From Phragmites australis (Eukaryota; Streptophyta; Magnoliopsida; Poales; Poaceae): a DNA stretch of 64,000 bases. Positions 32,420 to 44,251 of the stretch are shown here, in pieces. The notes under the pieces are model-generated. The model was not told where the DNA came from. It did not search any database and worked only from the letters and a program-made list of their open reading frames with translations. Each line of letters opens with the position of its first letter. Position 1 is the first letter of the stretch. A program made the translations under genes and the position numbers. The stretch is taken from the NCBI RefSeq assembly GCF_958298935.1, contig NC_084932.1, positions 17,835,501 to 17,899,500 of the forward strand. Reading direction: 5' to 3'.

Positions 32420-33105
32420 GTGCACGTAGTGAACCTTGTCGGCGACGGTGAGCCACTACAGATTCTGGCGATCATGGCTAGGATTCTTGTTAATCTCTCA
32501 ACCTTGATAGGTAATTCCCGGATGGTCTGCGGTACTTTTGAGCTACTCGCTGTAAATCCCGATTGGTTGGATCGGTTTGGAGGAGATTCCACCACGATTT
32601 TGGCACGATCCAACACTATAGTGCACCGGATCGTGGCCGCTATGGAATTGTTCGAAGATCGCGTCATGGAGAAACCTAAGGCTCTTGATCTGGTCCAGTA
32701 GCAACTTGCTAATATGGACTCAAAGATCGGGAACCAAGCTACGCAGTTGGATCAGCTGCAAACCAAGCTAGATTTGTAGATGATCACCATCGGGCAAGTC
32801 CAACAAGAGCATGTCAATATTGCGCGTTCACTAAAGGGAGCGGCGCCACCACTGCTAACAGTGCCTCCGCGTGCTAGCGACTGCATCATCGGCGCACGAC
32901 TAGAAGGTCCTCCACTTCTTCCTCCACCACAACCACCACCATAGGTGTCGTTCCCACCACCTACACCACAGGTGATACCCACCCAGCACCTTCCCCCTTT
33001 CCTTAGTGTTTCAGATCATGCTGATGCTAGCTCTCACAAGTCGTGGATGCCTAAACTTGATTTCCCCAACTTTGATGGTTCAGATGCTAAATCTAGTTAG
33101 ATAAG
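32420..33105 (+). pseudogene. Gypsy 'B' Gag, N-terminal part
   Basis: Broken frame with MARILVNLSTLIGNSRMVCG, a heptad-like stretch (NMDSKIGNQATQLDQLQTKL), a Pro-rich linker and then WMPKLDFPNFDGSDAKS, the block that opens the Gag core in one branch of plant Gypsy. The core itself is missing: at 33105/33106 the sequence switches to the 3' end of a different element on the same strand. The rest of a Gag of matching type lies on the opposite strand at 37208-37890. Confidence 0.6.
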
Positions 33106-33485
33106 TGCCAAGCTTGCTGGAAGTAAAGGTAGGAAGAAAATAAAATTTGAACCGGGTGATTTAGTTTGGTTGCATTTGAGGAATGATAGGTTTCCAGAAC
33201 TAAGAATATCAAAATTCATGTCTAGAGCTGATGGACCATTTAAGATAATTGAGAAAATTAAAACAATGCATACAAATTAGACCTACCTATAGATTTGGAG
33301 TTAGTCCCACATTTAACATTTCAAATTTGAAGCCCTACTTAGGAGAAGAAGAAGAGATTGAGTCGAGGATAACCCCAATTCAAGAAGGGGAGGATGATGA
33401 GCCCATGGCTCCTTCAAATACGATTAATACTATTAATATTCCTCAAATCATACAAGGTCTAATTACAAAAGAACCTGCACGATAA
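33106..33485 (+). pseudogene. Gypsy 'A' integrase C-terminus, detached
   Basis: Reads AKLAGSKGRKKIKFEPGDLV, then WLHLRNDRFPEL and (after a shift) FGVSPTFNISNLKPYLGEEE, followed by an acidic tail ending at about 33485. This is the integrase C-terminal DNA-binding segment and polyprotein end of an A-type Gypsy. The upstream integrase is on the opposite strand, ending at 37891 exactly where this begins, which points to an inversion. Confidence 0.75.
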
Positions 33486-33499
33486 TTAGACCACTAGAT

Positions 33500-34342
33500 G
33501 AACTCATTTCTCGCTATTCATGCTTCCTTGGATGGATTACCACTAAATTCTTGTGATATTGTATTGCTTAAGAACATGGGAGAAGCACCACAACCTTACT
33601 CGAACGTCATCCCTCGAAGACCAAGTCTACTCGGACTCGAGGCTGAGCTCTAGGTTGTGGTTGTGATCGAAGTCGTGGTCGTGGTCAAAGTCGTGGTTGT
33701 GGTCGTGGTCGAGTACCAGGACAGAACGTCAATAAAACAGGCATAACTCTCGTGTACGGAGTCCAATTGAGGCGTTTTTGGACTTGCTGGAAATCTTATG
33801 ACAAACCCTTTTCAATGGATTTATGCTCAACTAAATATTCCTTATAGTATAGTCAAAGTCAAAGGAATAAGGTGTTGCATCACTGTTTTGGACCCTGTCG
33901 GGTCTTGTAATCGTGTTGGGGTTGGAGTCCGGGTTGTGTATGCCTCTTTCCATGGTTGCACAACCCTAGGTCAACCTCCTCACGTCCCCCTATAAATATA
34001 CAGTAGTCATCATAGTTTAGGCTTAGGTTAGCTTAGAATATTCTGTTTTAGACAGTTTTACTGTTTATCAGTTTGTTGAACTCTAACTCGAGTGCTTCAT
34101 TGGTAATTAGCAATATTCAGATTGCATGTACCTGCTCTTGCTTGTGTTCTCAATTTGCTTGCAGGAAAAACCTTCTTGGCGAGGTCAACCGCGTCTTGGC
34201 ACGGCTGATAACCACGGAGTAGTGGTGTAGTGGTTGCGAGGGTTCTCGATCTATTCTGGTCGGAGCCTTTGGATCATCAACATCGAAACTCCACCAATCA
34301 ACTTATCATATTACCTTCAGAAGATCAGGCAAATGCGCATCA
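33500..34342 (+). repeat. 3' LTR of Gypsy 'A' (inverted with its integrase end)
   Basis: Reverse-complement match of 46388-46730 plus 50202-50705, in one piece here. Shared words include 'ggtcgtggtc' repeats, 'tttcaatggattta', 'gggtcttgtaatcgtgttgg', 'tataaatatacagtagtcat', 'ggttatcaac'-type tRNA-proximal block and the end GCATCA. TATAAATA at about 33993 is the LTR promoter. It stands in plus orientation whereas the bulk of A is minus. Confidence 0.8.
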
Positions 34343-35469
34343 ATTCCTTGGAGAAGGATGCCTCCTGGTAAGCAAGTCCTCAAGGGAGGATTGCTTATAT
34401 GAAGATGCTTGCCCCATCCATGTAAGGATCGAATCGTTGAGCTGATGTGCTAAGCCATCCCGTGCAACCATACATTCTATTATGGGCAGAACTTGACTTT
34501 TCTATCTCCCAACTAAGCTGAATATTTTACTAGGAGGTCAGGGGAGCAATGAGAACCCAAGCATCTGTTGTGGGGGGGGGGGGCGTTGACCCAGACTCTT
34601 TACGATGGTCCAGGTGGTACCCTGGCATCCCTTACGAAGGTCTGGAGCACTTGTGGTGTCTCGTAATATAGTTCGACAAAGAATGGTGATTGAAGCATCT
34701 TGGTATGATTCGCTCCTCCACTTGCAACAGTTGGAGGCTGAGCATATCACGTGGGTACAATGTACAACCTCTGCAGAATATAAATCTATTCGAATAGCAA
34801 TGTTCGCATCATGGATATGCAAAGTTACAGATTTATAATAGTTAGATTTGTGGTGTGTGTATCCCTAGATGTGTGAGTGGGTAGCGTGCCCGTGTTTTGG
34901 AGAAAGTTGGTTGTATGCCATTTGTGACTGGTTGAACTAGGTATCTAGTAGCTAAAAGATGCGAACTGCTGGAGAATGGATAGCTTTCCCCTAGGGCCAA
35001 CAACTCTTATCAATCAAATATGTGTTTTGATCAACTGTTTTAAACTAAGTGTTACACCTTAATTCACACTGCATGTAAACCTGGCTTTACGCCCAAACTA
35101 TAGCCCTAGATTTTATCCTTGGTTACCTATCTTATGCATCTACTCAACTTCTTGAAGTAGTGTAGGACTTGTTGCGTACCTTTCTACTCAGTCTTGCTAC
35201 TTTCAAAATTTTGAGATGGAGATCAACCTTGACCTAGATGAAGTTAAAGAGATGAATTCTAAGGTCGCATCCACACCCTAGTCACATGTGGCATTGGGTT
35301 GTTTTGCTTTGTGCCGCTTGGTTTTGTTGTAGGCTTTTCTGCCTGGCTAGTCAACCGTGGATCCTAGTCTATGAGATCATCGTTTGCTCTTTTTAGGTAA
35401 TTATTTTATTCAAAGTATGTATTTGATATTATTCTGTTGAATTATGTGTGTATCAGCTACTTGATCCAG
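34343..35469. other. Unassigned segment between elements A and B
   Basis: About 1.1 kb with no recognised gene, LTR pair or terminal inverted repeat. A plus-strand frame at 34605-34838 (77 codons) is unrecognised. A run of 12 G at 34572-34583 is the only simple repeat. It is probably the 3' untranslated part or 3' LTR of element B plus older flanking DNA. Confidence 0.3.
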
Positions 35470-36899
35470 GGACTGATACAGGAGGCACAGGGGAACCCTA
35501 GATCAGGGTCCGATAGATAGCTTCAACGGACAGCAAGTGATCCACTCTGGATAATGCATATGCAACCTTGTTTTCACAACCTTTTTGTACTAGAATTTAA
35601 ATTGTAACCCTACCGGTTTTTTCATTGCTTTCCTTTGGAGATCTGATCTAAGATTTTGATCTTCCAAAGAAACACAAGCTTCTGTGATTAGTTTTTATTT
35701 GAAGATATGATCTCCATTTGTCAATTGCCTTCATGATGGCTAAGAATTCCTTCTCATATATGGACATGCTTCTGTTGTTCACCCCCAATGCTTTACTTAC
35801 TGTAATAGGTAGGATGTTAATCTTGACTGAGAACAACACCAATGCCTGTATCACATTCATCTATCTCAATAGTAAATGATTTTGTGAAATCTGGTAGTGC
35901 TAGAACTGGAGTTTGGGTCATGGCTTACTTTAATTTGTCAAATTCTAGTTGAGCTTCATCAGTCCATTGAAATTTTTCTCCTTCTGGAGGGGTTTTGCTA
36001 ATGTGCCATAGCCCTTCAAAAAATTTCTACAGTATTCAACGAGACCAAGAAAACCTCTTAATTTAATAACTATGACTGGAATTGGCCAATTTTGCATTAC
36101 AACAGTTTTCTAAGGATCTGTGTCCACTCTTTGTCTAGAAATGATGTGGCCTAAGTATTCAAGTTGAGGTTGAGCAAAGCAACACTTACTAGCCTTAACA
36201 AAGAGCTGTTGTTCCCTCAATGTTGTGAATACCAGTTCCAAATGCTCCTCCATGTTTTTGCTATAAACCAAAATATCATCCATGAATACTAGAATGAAGT
36301 TTCTGGTATAAGGGGCAAAGATGGAATTCATCAGACATTGGAATGTAGATGGGGCATTGGTGCGGTCAAATGGCATCACTTTAAATTGATATTGGCCATG
36401 ATGTGTCTTGAAGGTAATTTCTGACTCTTCCACTTCTGCCATTCTAATTTGATGGAATCCAGCTCTCATATCCAATATTGAAAACAACATTGAAGCAACC
36501 AATTCATCTAGTAACTCATCCACAATAGGTAAGGGAAATTTGCTCTTAACTGTAATTGAGTTCAGCTTCCTATAATCCACACAAAAAATGCCTACTCCCA
36601 TCTTTTTTCTTGACAAGAAGAACTAGTAAGGCAAAGGGGCTCATACTATGTGTGATTGTTCCAGCCTTCAATATTTCATCCACTTGTCATTCAATTTCAT
36701 CCATTTGCAGTGGAGAGTATCTATATGGCCTGGAATTCACTGGTGCTGTATTTGGCAGTAAGTTGATAGCGTGATTAAACTTTCTATGAGGAGGTAAGGT
36801 CTTTGGTTCAGGAAATACATATGTATTTTGTTGTAGCAGCTGTTGTATTGATGGAGGCACATTTGGTAGAACAGATTCAGGCACTTTCTCAAGAAGCAT
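35470..36899 (-). pseudogene. Gypsy 'B' reverse transcriptase and RNase H
   Basis: Order on the minus strand: 36687-36899 (HRKFNHAINLLPNTAPVNSR, the pre-RT linker), 36110-36616 (VDYRKLNSITVKSKFPLPIV, DMRAGFHQIRMAE, and FMDDILVYS, which is the Y/F-x-D-D active site), then 35648-35860 with RNase H elements (SIYEKEFLAIMKAIDKWRSY). Downstream pieces to about 35470 show ADALSRV-like words in shifting frames. Stops interrupt after DEIE and at 36110. The enzyme would copy the element RNA into DNA in cytoplasmic particles. No B integrase was found in the window. Confidence 0.8.
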
Positions 36900-37207
36900 T
36901 GTTGCCCAAATTTCATTTCCTCGAGACCATTTGCACCAGTTGTCTACGTCATTGCTTAAAGTTCAGTTTTGTGTTGAGGTAAAATACCTTGCAGACTGTC
37001 AATTTTTCCTTCACACTGAAATTCAACCCACTTCTCTGCCCAATGACAGTTCATGAAGCCCCACGGTTCTAATCAATCCATGCCCAAGATGGCATCATAT
37101 CCTCCCATATCAAGTACCTTCAAGTCATATTGGAATGTGTGGTTTGGCACCCACCAAGTGAAATTAGGAATCATTGAGTCACAACACAAGGTTTCCCCAT
37201 TAGCCAC

Positions 37208-37890
37208 CTAGACTTTTTGTGGAGCAATTCTGTGTTGTTGACAACCAAGCTTGGAAACCAAAGATCTATCCACAAAACTATGAGAGCTACTAGAAACCAA
37301 GAGGATCAATATGACTTGATTCTTAACCAGAGCTCTAATTTTGATAGTTTTAGGACTATCAGTAACTGCCAAGGCATGTATAGATAGTTGTGGGTCAGCT
37401 AGATCTGTAGGTTCTTTGGATACCAACATATCCAATATCTCATCAAAGATGATAGGTGTTTCTTCTACCATATGTATTGCCTTGACTTGAGCTGGTACTG
37501 TTGGATTGCATTGGTGGCCTTGAGCATATTTGTCCCCACACTTGAAACACAATCCATTAGCTCGTTTGTATTCATGTAACTACTTGCCCTTCCACAAATC
37601 ACCTGATATCATGGAGTGTTTGGTTTCTATCTTTGTGGTGTTGACAGGAACATGTTTGCCTCTATGAAATTTTGAAGACTTCTGGAGTCTGGCTTGGAGT
37701 CTTGGACTAGGGCTAACTGTGCTACTTTACTCACTGTATCAGGAAGTTGTATCTCAACAAAAGCCCTCATTGAAGACTTCTGGAGTCTGGCCTGGAGATT
37801 TTCTTGGATTAGGGCTAACTGTGTTGCTTTACTCACTGTATCAGGAAGTTGTATCTCCACAAAAGCCCCCAGATCCACATTAAGCCCTTA
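37208..37890 (-). pseudogene. Gypsy 'B' Gag C-terminus and protease
   Basis: 37627-37878 reads DLGAFVEIQLPDTVSKATQL twice in a row: a ~100 bp duplication (37700-37760 and 37800-37860) gives AFVEIQLPDTVSK in two copies. Then 37208-37552 starts MCFKCGDKYAQGHQC, the zinc knuckle, and runs into the protease. The protease active site is spoiled: where relatives have V-D-S-G-S-S-H this copy reads L-V-S-S-S-S-H, so the catalytic Asp and Gly are lost by single-base changes. The 5' part of the gene is on the other strand at 32420-33105. Confidence 0.75.
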
Positions 37891-38645
37891 GTCGTGCTCT
37901 CTGTATTCTTTTTATTTGTTTCATGCAACTTAAGAATAAATTTAGCACGTCCTAGCATCTAAATTAAGTCTTTCAAAAGTAGGCAAAGGTAGTAAATCAA
38001 TAAGAGTATGGAGATTAAATACATACACTACCTGGAACAGATATACCTTGGTGGTGGAATGTACCAACCTATTGTAAGAAAATTCAATATGCGGTAAACA
38101 CTCTTCCCACATCCTAAAATTTTATTCCAAAGTGATCTCCAAAAGTGACTCAAAAACTTTGTGTCACGATCCAAGACGATAGTATTAGGCACTCCATGTA
38201 GTCGAACGATTTCCCTGAAAAATAAATCAGCTATGTTTGTAGCATCATCGTTCTTATGACAAGGTATAAAATGTGTCATTTTAGAAAATCTATCCACAAC
38301 TACAAATATGTTATCCCTCTCCCTCATTGTCCTAGGCAGTTATAAAACAAAATCCAAAGAAATATCCTCCCATGGTGCACTAGGAACAGGAAGAGGCATA
38401 TAAAGACCATGTGGATTTAAGCGAGACTTAGCTTTGTTGCAAGTGGTACAACGTAAAACGTAGAGCTCGACATCATGTCTCATCTTTGGCCAAAAGAAGT
38501 GAGCGGCTAGCACATCTTCAGTCTTTTTTGCTCCAAAATGTGCTATCAATCCTCCTCTATGTGCCTCCTGCAACAACAAAAGACGAACAGAACTAGCTGC
38601 AATGCATAGCTTGTTAGCATGATAGAGCAATCTGTCATTCAGCAC
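37891..38645 (-). pseudogene. Gypsy 'A' integrase (internal deletion)
   Basis: 38340-38645 holds the zinc-binding part (EAHRGGLIAHFGAKKTEDVL, then LRCTTCNKAKS; an H-H-C-C arrangement) and the start of the catalytic core (WEDISLDFVL). 38028-38327 continues with [19 protein letters not shown] and [19 protein letters not shown]. The next block of the core, normally about 35 residues with HPQTDGQTE and the third acidic residue, is deleted: the sequence jumps to words equivalent to [13 protein letters not shown] in another frame. It ends at 37891 within a KLHETNKKN-like block. Confidence 0.75.
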
Positions 38646-38689
38646 ATGTTTATTCCATATTTTCCTTCTTTACAATAATCTTATGATCC

Positions 38690-38841
38690 AGTTGAGATAA
38701 CATGGTAGAACGCTTAGAAAGCGCATCAGCTATCACATTGTCCTTTCATTTCTTATGTTTTATGACACGTTTATTTAGTTTAGCTTAACTTCTAATATAT
38801 TTCAACGATTCATGATCAGAATATATAACAAATTCTTTGGG
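38690..38841 (-). pseudogene. Gypsy 'A' RNase H, second half
   Basis: Minus strand reads PKEFVIYSDHESLKYI and then words ending in DNVIADALSKR, the C-terminal part of Gypsy RNase H. It joins the first half (42755-43080) once the 3.9 kb insertion and one copy of its 5 bp duplication are removed. Confidence 0.75.
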
Positions 38842-38846
38842 CAAAA

Positions 38847-41800
38847 TGTCATACCTGGTTTTAACGGCCAAAACCAGATGCGACTTATGTGTGCCCAGGA
38901 TGTTCAACACACATAAGAACGTCACAGGTGAAGTAACAAAAGCAATACTTCTATTAAATAAACATTAAACTCTTACAACAATTGACATATATTGTCTTCT
39001 ATGAAGATATCTGCAGCGGAACAGAAGCACTGGTGCCGAACAACACCGCAGGCAACTGACCGGGAGACACGCGCCTAGAACGTCACAACCTCGTCTTGAT
39101 AGTCTTCAACATCTTCACTCACTGAGCAGCAGCATACATGTCGCATGGTATAAGGAAAATAGCAAGTGTGAGCACATAGAGTACTCAGCAAGTGGGGGAA
39201 AGTAATGATATGCAGGCTTATATCAAGAATAGCCTAACAAATGGTATTTTTGCATAAATGCGAGTAATGAAAATATATTTGGACTCAAAAGCATTAAGCA
39301 ATTATTAAGTAAATGTAACCCATACAGTCCAACACACAGCATACAAGGCTCCTCACCTTGCATACCATAACCTCTAGTACTCCTTGTACTATAAGCATAA
39401 CCACAACCATCTAATCATGTGAGGATCCAAGTCTCTCATAACCGTGAGCACGGCTGTTATAACAGTTTTACACTCTGCAGAGGTTGTCCAGTTTTCCCCA
39501 CGAGTCAGTGAATTCCATGTTGCCGTGTTCGCGAAACACTTAACACACGCCAGTGGTGTACCGCCAAGAATCACTGTATGACACTTTCCACTAACCAGAG
39601 ACTAATCCAGTATGTGTCTGCCCACTAGGTTTCACCGTCAGGCTTTACGCAAGCAAAGCTCCTACCCAGAAGCCCCCTTTTGTGCTGACCCAACACACAC
39701 TGGATAGACTCTAATCAGTATGTCACGCCTTACCCATATCAGCCTCGTGGTTGGTACGTTACTTCTTGGGCTGTCGCTCCACGAACCGGTCCTTACTTAG
39801 GTTATTTGAGCAAACACTAAACCAACATCATAACCATAACAACCATAAAAACCACTTTGCTCAAGGCCTAAGATTCCATGTTGCTAGACCATTAACACAT
39901 TAATGACCATTGTTGCATATGTTCATTAGTCAAGATTATGACACTTCCCTGTATCCCAAAAGCATGGCTAAGCAATCTACCCACAAAAACACCTAACCAT
40001 AAACCATCTAGGTTACAAGGGATGATAAGGGAAAATCTAGAGAACAACCCTAACATAGGTGACTACCCATCATATTGACAGACACTGCATGCAATTTTGT
40101 AAAACAAAATATTTAAAAACATAGGTTCAATATGATCAAGGACACTTGCCTTTTTCCCAATGCTGCTCAGTGTTGTCGAAATCTTGGTCTTGATGTCCCT
40201 CGAACTGCTCCAGAATGTTATCAACTAATCACGAGAACTACCGATAAACAACACAAAGAAAACACTAAGAATAACATACTAAACATCATCAAAACACTTT
40301 AAAAATACTATGGTTGGATAGAGATGATTTTAGAAACGTTTAGACGCAAGAATCGTCTAAATAGGAGTTAAGATGAAAGGAGAGATGGATTAGACTGAAA
40401 AGGAAATGCTGATTTTCTGGAACTATCTTCTTATGGGAGAGGCTTTATTGCACAATCACTGTGTCAGGCTTAACAACATCATTGCGCAAGATTCAAGAAG
40501 TGTAGGGCAGACTAGACTTTACTGACTAGGCTAAAGAGAATGATGGGGCACTGACTTGGCATGCTATGCAAGTACTATCTTGGATTAAGGAAGGGATACG
40601 CTGAGGTCTAGTATCGATCACCTATGATGGATCAAAAATGTCGAAGGTTGCGCTTCTAGGTTAAGGATACTACTGGTCACTCTATGTAGCGGTGGTGGTT
40701 CGGGTTTCATCGAAGATGGCGATCGGGCACGTGGCCACAAACATCGATGTCGGCTTCAGTGAAATGAGGGAGGCATGGCATAGAACACGAAAAGACTAAC
40801 TCAACGGTATAGTTGGTTTTGGAAGGGGTCATCCGAGATAGCGGCAAAACAGTGGTGTTCCTAGAGATTGGCTATGAAATTTAAGAAACCGTTTGAATAG
40901 AGATGTTCATATAACCCGGGAACATAATGCTATGGCATAGTTTTGGGTAGATCATCCACTGAGAGGAAGAATGATCAGCATAGATGAGACGGGTGATGGC
41001 TGTGATGTGCTGTGGTTGGCAATGGCGTCCTGGTCGTGTCGCTGCACAAACGGGGATGGGCTCCTAGGGTAACGTAGAAGACTCCATGGGACACACCGTG
41101 ACGTAGTTGGTGCATCCATACGGCTTTCGGATTGACGGGAGACGCGAATGCAAATCCGGTGCGCGCGCAGAACGCGTCCAGAAACCGGACAGCGGGTATG
41201 TCGACCTTAATTTTGATAGTTTGGCTAATCTACTGGCCGACCTGGTTGGTGAGGGCATGGGGAACATCATGAGACATGCACCGGTGAAAGGGTTTGGTGA
41301 TTTGACCTCTGGTCGGTCGGGAACGTCGATGCCAATCAGCTACAGCGCGGCTGTCTCGCGGCTGTCCGCGACGGCGACGACCGTGGCGGCATAGATCGGG
41401 CTTTGGCCGGGGCTAGGGCTTGACTAGAGACTTAGTATGATGCTAAAACAGTAGTAAGGGATGAGAAGAAGGGGTCCTCACCTTGCTTTGGTGGTCGAGG
41501 AAGAAGGATTCGCGGAGAAGACGACGTAGCGCATCACGGGCGGCGGCGGCGGCGGCTCCGGCGAACGGCGGCGCTCCGACGGCTCACGGACAGGGCAGCA
41601 GTGACTTCTAGGGCTTGGGGGCATGGAATAGGGGTGAGAGAGGGCGTGCAACTCATATATATAGGGCTAGGGACGGCTGGATAAGGTGGAGTCCAAACAA
41701 AACACGAATTGGATTCGAGTTTGAGTCGGTTACCATTCCTTTTTCGTAGCTCAGTATTCCGAGGATAATATCTCTGTCGTACAGACTCCAAATTGGACGT

Positions 41801-42749
41801 TTCTTAATTCTAAATTGTAGTACTCGAAAATATCTACAACTTTGGTAGTCATTGGAACTTCTGAAAACATCATCTTGATTTCCAAAAATACGCCACAAGA
41901 TAAACTATTTGAACTCGGACTTCTCTGCGTAGCACTAATTTCGGGGGCCATAACTCCTAGCTCCATTATCCAAAAGAGGACTTCCATAGGTTCAAATCGA
42001 AGCTCTCGACGAGACCTACAACTTTGGTATTGTCAAGATTTGCATTTGAGGCCGTTTGAACTCCAAAACATCATGGAAAGATGAGGTTGTCCAGGACTCC
42101 GCGAAAATTTGCAGATTTCGTGGATCCTTTATTGGGCCATCTAGAAGACTTGACTAAGAGTTTGGACTTGACCAAGATTGAGCCCAAAGACACTTTAGGT
42201 ATATCTAGGGTTTAGAAAAGAAACTGTTGCAGAGAAATTTGAATAAAATTTGAATTTGAATTGAGTTTGGAGTGAATTTAGAGAAACGAAAAAGATGAGG
42301 TTGAACAAGAATAGGAGTAGATAAGAAATTTGAATTTGGATTTTGGGTAGAATTTGAGAAAGATGAGAGATTAGCTTTAAACAAGGATTTGGATAAGATT
42401 TGAGTTGAACTGGAGAAGGATCAGGTAAAATCAAGGATTGAATAGATGATGAATTCAAAAATTTTGAATTCCAACCATTAAGATCCTTAACTTACTCACT
42501 ACTGAGTTTTGCAAAAACCTTTTCAAAATCTTTTTCACTCAAAACACCAAAGAGAAAGAAAAAGGAAAAATAACTCTAATGCATTTACCTGGCTCCTAAC
42601 AAAACTCAGCATGCAATGCACAGAAAATAATAACCTATATTGATTGATTGATTAAGAAAATAGGTTTTAAACCTATACTACTAGTGAAGCTATTCAATAC
42701 TCTTGAAATTTTTTAGAAATTTAAGAAATCTGAAAATCAGGGTGTTACA
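38847..42749 (-). mobile_element. Solo LTR (3.9 kb) inserted in RNase H of element A
   Basis: On the minus strand the insert begins TGTAACACCCTGATTTTCAG and ends GGTATGACA; TSD is CAAAA on the plus strand (38842-38846 and 42750-42754). No interior genes and no second LTR were found, so it is most simply a solo LTR left by recombination. It is related to the giant LTRs at 57935-61119 and 61472 onward: shared words include 'ggataatggagctaggagtt', 'aataccaaagttgta' and 'ctatggaagtc'. Near its end is a small dyad TGGTTTT-aacggcc-AAAACCA (38855-38875). Short frames inside are not supported. Confidence 0.85.
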
Positions 42750-42754
42750 CAAAA

Positions 42755-43085
42755 GATAATATTGCCAAGTTTCAAGCACTCGAACTAAAGCATACAATTT
42801 CTTATCATAGGTAGAATAATTCAGACTTGATCCACTTAATTTCTAGTTGAAATAAGCAACAGGTTTACCTTCTTGAATTAGCACACCTCCAATTCCAATC
42901 CCACTAGCATCACATTCTAGTTTAAAGGTCTTACCAAAATCAGGGAGTTGGAGCAATTGAGCATGGGTGAGCTTCTCTTTCAACAACTTGAATGCTTGTT
43001 CTTGTACAGATCCCCATTTGAAAACAACTTATTTCTTTGTCAACTCATTTAATGGCACATCAATGGTGCTGAAATCCCACACAAA
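42755..43085 (-). pseudogene. Gypsy 'A' RNase H, first half
   Basis: Continues from reverse transcriptase with words such as GKPVAYFN-like and [16 protein letters not shown] in broken frames, ending LETWQYYLL directly at the insertion of the 3.9 kb solo LTR. Confidence 0.65.
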
Positions 43086-44058
43086 TCATTGATAGAAACT
43101 CGTAAGACCATGAAAACTTCTCACTCGTGTAACAGTCTCAGGAGTTGACCAGCTCTTTATGGCTTCGATTTTTTCTTTATCCACCTCTATTCCCTGTGGA
43201 GTAACAACATAGCCAAGAAAAGAGACTCGATCCGTGCAAAAGGTGCACTTTTCGAGGTTACCGAACAAACATGCATATCTCAAACCATTAAAAACAGCAC
43301 ATAAATGATAAAAGTGTTGTTCTTGTGTCTTTCTATAAATCAAGATATCATCAAAATATACCACCAAAAATCTTCCAATGAAAGCACGTAACGCTTCGTT
43401 CATCAATCACATGAAAGTACTAGGTGCATTAGTTAACCCAAAAGGTATTACTAACCACTTATGCAAGCCAAATTTAATTTTAAAAGCGGTTTTCCATTCA
43501 TCCCCAAGTTTCATCCTAATTTGGTGGTATCCACTTTGCAAGTCAATTTTAGTGAAAATTATAGAACCACTCAACTCATCAAGCATATCATGTAACCTAG
43601 GGATAGGGTGACAATATCTTATAGTAATATTATTGATGGCTCTACAATCAATACGCATACGCCAACTACTGTCTTTATTAGGAACCAAAAGAACAAGAAC
43701 AGTACAAGAACTAATGCTTTTCATACGTACCCGCGACCCAATAGATCTTGGACTTGTCGCTGAATTTCCTTAGTCTCTTCCGGGTTGATCCTATATGCAG
43801 CACGGTTTGGCAAAGCTGCTCCCGAAATCAAATCAATTTGATGCTCAATCCCTCGAATAGGTGGTAATCCCGGGGTACCTCAGCTAGAAATACATCCACA
43901 AACTCATGCAAAAGATTAGCAACAGCAGGAGGCAAAGAGGTAAATATATTTTCGAGTGAAACTAAGACCTCTTTGCATATCAAAGCATAGCATGGTTGCT
44001 CATTATCGTAAATTTCAGCAAAATCAGATTTAGTGGCAAGCATAACACACCCTTTCAA
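43086..44058 (-). pseudogene. Gypsy 'A' reverse transcriptase
   Basis: 43828-44058 covers the pre-RT linker (NLLHEFVDVFLAEVP). 43407-43724 reads [34 protein letters not shown] and [13 protein letters not shown]; an in-frame TGA follows, then 43086-43406 carries on with [20 protein letters not shown] (Y-F-D-D, the catalytic motif), [14 protein letters not shown] and FHGLTSFYQ. The TGA replaces an Arg codon (CGA to TGA) and is the main visible lesion in an otherwise well-kept domain. Confidence 0.85.
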
Positions 44059-44251
44059 TTTAATTCCATCGGACTTAGAAGTTGTTGTTGCTTTCTCCTT
44101 TTGGGGTGGAAAATTTTTTCCGCTACTTGCTGATTTTCAGATTCATTCTCAAACTCTTTTCTCTTATTTTCAGCTATCTCTTGTTCACATTTTAGAATTT
44201 CAGCAGGGGTTAAAAGTAGAAAGTTATTTTCTTTCCTTTATACATAAGAGT

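Noticed and set aside
31924..32667. 247-codon minus-strand frame
   Set aside because: Runs antisense across the LINE ORF1-like fragment and into the unrelated B Gag; it is a shadow of the DUF4283-like plus-strand frame.
17506..34583. Two 12-base G runs (17506-17517, 34572-34583)
   Set aside because: Too short for more than a simple-sequence note; possible sequencing-length uncertainty.
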